Notes under the pieces: generated by a model
What the model saw: only the letters and a program-made list of their open reading frames with translations
The model's database searches: none
What the model was told of the DNA's origin: nothing
Assembly: GCA_900549545.1 (NCBI GenBank)
Contig: URPA01000083.1
Coordinates: 1-6,522 of the forward strand
DNA length: 6,522 nt
Direction of reading: 5' to 3'
DNA from: an uncultured Eubacteriales bacterium
GTDB taxonomy: Bacteria; Bacillota; Clostridia; Oscillospirales; Oscillospiraceae
Shown: positions 4,760 through 6,522 of the stretch, piece by piece
Layout of the letters: each line of letters starts with the position of its first letter
Position numbering within the stretch: the stretch's first letter is position 1
Translations under genes and position numbers: made by a program

Positions 4760-5782
4760 TCAAGCAATCTGGCCGTTGTTGGCGGCAAAGGTCAGGAAGG
4801 TGGCCTTGTCGGTGAGAATGTAGCCGCCCATCTGCTCGGCCATGACAAGGCAGGCGCCCATGCCGGCGTTGGCGGAGGTGTACCAGTCGGTGTAATCGGC
4901 AAAGGACTCAGCCTCGGCAGTGATGCCCAGCGCCTCCGGCCAGAGGGACAGCTCCTTGGTGTGCGTGCCCGAGCCGTCACCACGGGAGATGAAGGGGTAT
5001 TTGCCCTCGGCAATGGCGGCGAAGGCGTCCTTCACGGTTGCGCACGAGGCTGCACCGGCGGGGTCATCGGAGGGGCCGCAGAGGACAAAGTAGTTGTAGA
5101 TAAAGGACACGCGCTCGGCCTCAAAGCCGTCAACCACGCGGGCAAAGCCATCCTCGACAAACTTCTCCTCCTGAGACTTGGAGTGGACAAGGATAAGGTC
5201 GGCGTTGCCGTACTGGGCGGCGGCGATGGCCTTGCCCGTACCGGCGGACTGAACCTCCACCGTGTAGCCGTACTCGCCCTCGAAGGCGGGCAGCAGGTAG
5301 TCAAGCAGACCGGAGTCATTGACAGAGGTGGTGGTGGAAAGGCGGATGGTCTTTGTCTCCTCGGTGGCGGCGGCAATCTCCCCGTCATAAACCGGGACGC
5401 CGTCCTTGACATAGAACAAATGCTCGCCATAGTCGGCCATGCCGAAATCGGCGGCCATGTCCAGCGCGGTCTGGCTGAGCATCCAGTGGATGAAGGCATC
5501 CGCGCCAGTGGTGTTCACTGCCACATCGGAGACAGCGTTGCCGTCAGCGTCAGTGAAGGGCGCGTCGGGATTTACGGCGATGAGCGTGTAGGTGTTGAGC
5601 ATACTGTCATCGGCCTCGTATAGAATTTTGGTGTCAACGGCGGCGGGAGCTTCCGGCTCCGCGGGGGCGGGCGCTTCGGATTCGGCGGGCGCGGCGCTCT
5701 CGGCCGGGGCGTTGGAACTGCCGCAGGCGCACAGCCCCAGAACCATAACAAGGGCCATCAGCAAAGCGAGTGTTTTCTTCAT
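4760..5782 (-). CDS. Tungstate-binding lipoprotein TupA, apparently circularly permuted
   Basis: The 340-aa product captures tungstate outside the membrane and delivers it to TupBC. The start is ATG 5782; an ATG four codons upstream (5794) overlaps the GGAGGAAA ribosome site and is unlikely. Residues 1-20 are a lipoprotein signal (lipobox LCAC, lipidated Cys20), followed by an Ala/Pro/Glu-rich linker (21-50). Residues about 146-340 contain the TupA hallmarks: ligand loop TTTS (150-153), GLLDYLLPAFE, GTGKA (181-185), SRGDGSGTH (266-274), and ILTDKATFLTF near the end. In the ordinary TupA family the chain continues after TDxxTF with EGDxxLxNxY, a VNP strand, a FxxWxxS helix and GExLFY. Here that part (52-125: EADDSMLNTYTLIAVNP, FIHWMLS, GEHLFYV) lies in front of the TTTS loop. 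GDD of the family is GDG here. The length is somewhat above usual because of the linkers. Confidence 0.92.
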   Translation of the reverse strand: MKKTLALLMALVMVLGLCACGSSNAPAESAAPAESEAPAPAEPEAPAAVDTKILYEADDSMLNTYTLIAVNPDAPFTDADGNAVSDVAVNTTGADAFIHWMLSQTALDMAADFGMADYGEHLFYVKDGVPVYDGEIAAATEETKTIRLSTTTSVNDSGLLDYLLPAFEGEYGYTVEVQSAGTGKAIAAAQYGNADLILVHSKSQEEKFVEDGFARVVDGFEAERVSFIYNYFVLCGPSDDPAGAASCATVKDAFAAIAEGKYPFISRGDGSGTHTKELSLWPEALGITAEAESFADYTDWYTSANAGMGACLVMAEQMGGYILTDKATFLTFAANNGQIA

Positions 5783-5928
5783 GATTTCCTCCATAAATAA
5801 AAATGACCAGCCGATTTCCGGGCAACAAACTCAGACACACCGCGTGTGCCAAAGCAGTTCCCCGAAAGAGGCTCGTCCACCGCATTTCAGGAACAATATA
5901 CAGCCGGAAAATCGACCAACTTATTTGT
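5783..5928 (-). other. Long structured leader of tupA
   Basis: The predicted tupA start point near 5928 gives about 145 bases of untranslated leader. CGATTTCCGG (5812-5821) pairs with 5904-5914 over 10 bp with one bulged base, closing a domain. The domain contains GTTCC (5857-5861) with GGAAC (5890-5894), a CACAC-CGC-GTGTG hairpin (5836-5848) and a short CCCC/GAGG pairing around 5861-5871. A closed multi-stem leader ahead of a tungstate uptake gene could be a metal-cofactor-sensing RNA such as the Moco/Tuco class, but I cannot match it to that consensus from memory. Confidence 0.4.
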
Positions 5929-5934
5929 TCATAC

Positions 5935-5963
5935 AGTATAGCACAGTATTCACAGGGTTTCAA
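5935..5963 (-). promoter_or_regulatory. tupA promoter
   Basis: On the minus strand a -35 box TTGAAA (5958-5963) is followed by a 17-bp spacer and a -10 box TATACT (5935-5940) with an extended TG two bases upstream of the -10 box. Each hexamer matches the sigma-A consensus at 5 of 6 positions. The heptamer ACAGTAT occurs at 5933-5939 and again at 5943-5949, exactly 10 bp apart, overlapping the -10 box and the spacer; it may be an operator. Confidence 0.75.
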
Positions 5964-5971
5964 ATTTTTTC

Positions 5972-6000
5972 TTTTCAAGCCGGGGCGGAGGGTGTATAGT
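5972..6000 (+). promoter_or_regulatory. moaE promoter, back to back with the tupA promoter
   Basis: A -35 box TTTTCA (5972-5977, 4 of 6) is followed by a 17-bp spacer and a -10 box TATAGT (5995-6000, 5 of 6). The predicted start point near 6007 leaves a short leader before the ATG at 6031. The two divergent -35 boxes are only 8 bp apart, so one regulator could control both uptake and cofactor synthesis. Confidence 0.6.
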
Positions 6001-6030
6001 GGATGCACTTAATAATCGGAGGTGGCGGGC

Positions 6031-6420
6031 ATGAAAAACAGCCCATCCATGGATCAGTGGCTGCGGGAGGCCAAGGCCCACGAGAGCGCCCCGAAGGTGG
6101 GCATGTATTTATTCCATAACGGCGTTGTGCGCCAGAGCGCCAAGGCCAGAGTGCGGCAGGGAGATGAGAGCGCCGCCCCGGTCAGGGGGATGCTCTTTTC
6201 CTGTGACCCGGAGAAGGTCGAGGCCGCGATTGAGGAGACCTATAAGCTCCCCGGAATCTATTACATCCGCACCTGGCTCAATGAGGGAGAGCTTCAGGTG
6301 GGGGATGATATCATGCTCGTCCTCATCGGCGGCGACATCCGCCCACATGTGGTGGCCGCCCTGCAATACCTCGTCGGCAAAATCAAAAACGAGTGCGTCA
6401 CCGAGACGGAGATTAACTGA
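6031..6420 (+). CDS. MoaE-like molybdopterin synthase large subunit
   Basis: The 129-aa product resembles MoaE, the subunit that, with the thiocarboxylated small subunit MoaD, puts the dithiolene sulfurs on precursor Z to make molybdopterin for Mo or W enzymes. Family features are HNGVVR (29-34, the GxVR loop), a central helix (61-72), GELQVGDDIMLVLIGGDIRPH (86-106, matching the GELxxGDxI strand and the following His/Arg loop) and a helix with Lys117 and Lys119. One of these should be the catalytic lysine equivalent to E. coli K119; the site of the second lysine (K126) reads ETE, so that residue seems absent. ATG 6031 is chosen because GGAGG (6018-6022) lies 8 bases upstream; a GTG at 6022 overlaps that site. 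It is divergent from tupA, which agrees with a tungsten/molybdenum cofactor role. Confidence 0.85.
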   Translation: MKNSPSMDQWLREAKAHESAPKVGMYLFHNGVVRQSAKARVRQGDESAAPVRGMLFSCDPEKVEAAIEETYKLPGIYYIRTWLNEGELQVGDDIMLVLIGGDIRPHVVAALQYLVGKIKNECVTETEIN

Positions 6421-6422
6421 AA

Positions 6423-6439
6423 GCGGTTCCGCGATTTTT
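6423..6439 (+). terminator. Weak candidate terminator after moaE
   Basis: A short GCG-GTTC-CGC stem-loop (6423-6432) is followed by GA and five T residues (6435-6439), directly after the moaE stop. The stem is only 3-4 bp, so termination would be inefficient. Confidence 0.3.
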
Positions 6440-6464
6440 CTTGAGGCATGATAGAAGCGGGAAG

Positions 6465-6486
6465 TTTACAAATTGGGAGTTGTAAA
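6465..6486. repeat. Short inverted repeat after moaE
   Basis: TTTACAA (6465-6471) and TTGTAAA (6480-6486) form a 7-bp inverted repeat with an 8-base loop. It directly precedes the palindrome at 6497-6515 and may be the edge of the same intergenic element. Confidence 0.5.
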
Positions 6487-6496
6487 GCTAATCTTG

Positions 6497-6522
6497 GCTC
6501 TCCCTTTGGGAGAGCTGGCGAG
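6497..6522. repeat. Start of a palindromic intergenic repeat, cut by the window edge
   Basis: GCTCTCCC (6497-6504) and GGGAGAGC (6508-6515) form a perfect 8-bp stem with a TTT loop, followed by TGGCGAG at the window end. From memory this CTCCCTTTGGGAG...CTGGC pattern is the left side of a common dispersed palindromic element of gut Clostridia, usually continuing with a second stem. Only the first stem is visible here. Confidence 0.6.

Noticed and set aside
4467..4763. A 98-codon minus-strand frame spanning the tupA-tupB gap
   Set aside because: It overlaps the ends of both genes, lacks a convincing ribosome site, and consists of palindromic repeat sequence, so it is more likely a by-product of the repeat than a gene.
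5032..5499. A 155-codon minus-strand frame inside tupA
   Set aside because: It is an out-of-frame shadow made almost entirely of Pro, Ser, Thr, Ala and Arg.
3827..5623. A 598-codon open frame on the plus strand opposite tupB, the gap and tupA
   Set aside because: It is antisense to genes with clear TupA and TupB motifs and crosses the hairpin-rich gap. The encoded sequence is low-complexity Gly, Ala, His, Arg and Gln, as expected of the complement of GC-rich coding sequence, and no ribosome site is seen.
1..6522. CRISPR array, tRNA or rRNA genes, or transposase genes
   Set aside because: No regularly spaced repeats of CRISPR length, no cloverleaf with CCA-type end, no rRNA-like stretch and no transposase or integrase motifs were found on either strand.

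Overview
The window looks like a chromosomal segment of a Bacillota (Clostridia) anaerobe, probably of the Oscillospiraceae/Ruminococcaceae type. The reasons are strong purine-rich Shine-Dalgarno sites, consensus sigma-A type promoters, a short Bacillota-style lipoprotein signal on the binding protein, heptamer-based and palindromic intergenic repeats, and protein sequences that read like gut Clostridia families. No sequence search was possible, so the taxonomic placement is inference.

Left half (1-3152, + strand, visibly AT-richer than the right half). A heptamer-repeat element (20-110) and a near-consensus promoter (138-166) precede a tight four-gene operon. Its genes are a 69-aa helical protein of unknown function, a 360-aa Fic protein with an N-terminal VbhA-antitoxin-like segment and a C-terminal winged helix, a 201-aa class III Fic AMP-transferase with an intact HPFREGNGRSTR motif and its own C-terminal inhibitory helix SYYYEG, and a 298-aa PD-(D/E)xK nuclease-like protein with a DUF5655-type C-terminus. 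Duplicated sequence around the gene junctions (1331-1354 with 2170-2193, and 1542-1564 with 2238-2260) suggests that a second long fic gene once lay between the class III fic and the nuclease gene and was deleted, leaving a scar.

Right half (3159-6522, GC-rich). On the minus strand are tupA, tupB and tupC, a tungstate ABC importer, running convergently into the Fic operon with only 6 bases between the stop codons. TupA appears circularly permuted: the segment that normally ends TupA (from the strand after TDxxTF to the GExLFY end) sits in front of the TTTS ligand loop, directly behind the lipoprotein linker. A 264-base gap packed with hairpins separates tupA from tupB. tupA has its own strong promoter and a roughly 145-base leader. 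Divergent from tupA is a moaE-like gene with its own promoter, which links tungstate uptake to pyranopterin cofactor synthesis. The window ends inside a palindromic intergenic repeat.

Functional reading: the right half is an oxyanion-import and metal-cofactor locus for tungsto- or molybdoenzymes. The left half is an accessory cassette of two AMP-transferase-fold proteins and a nuclease-like protein, plausibly a toxin, stress or defence module. The most unusual single item is the permuted TupA. The most system-like item is the double-Fic plus nuclease operon.
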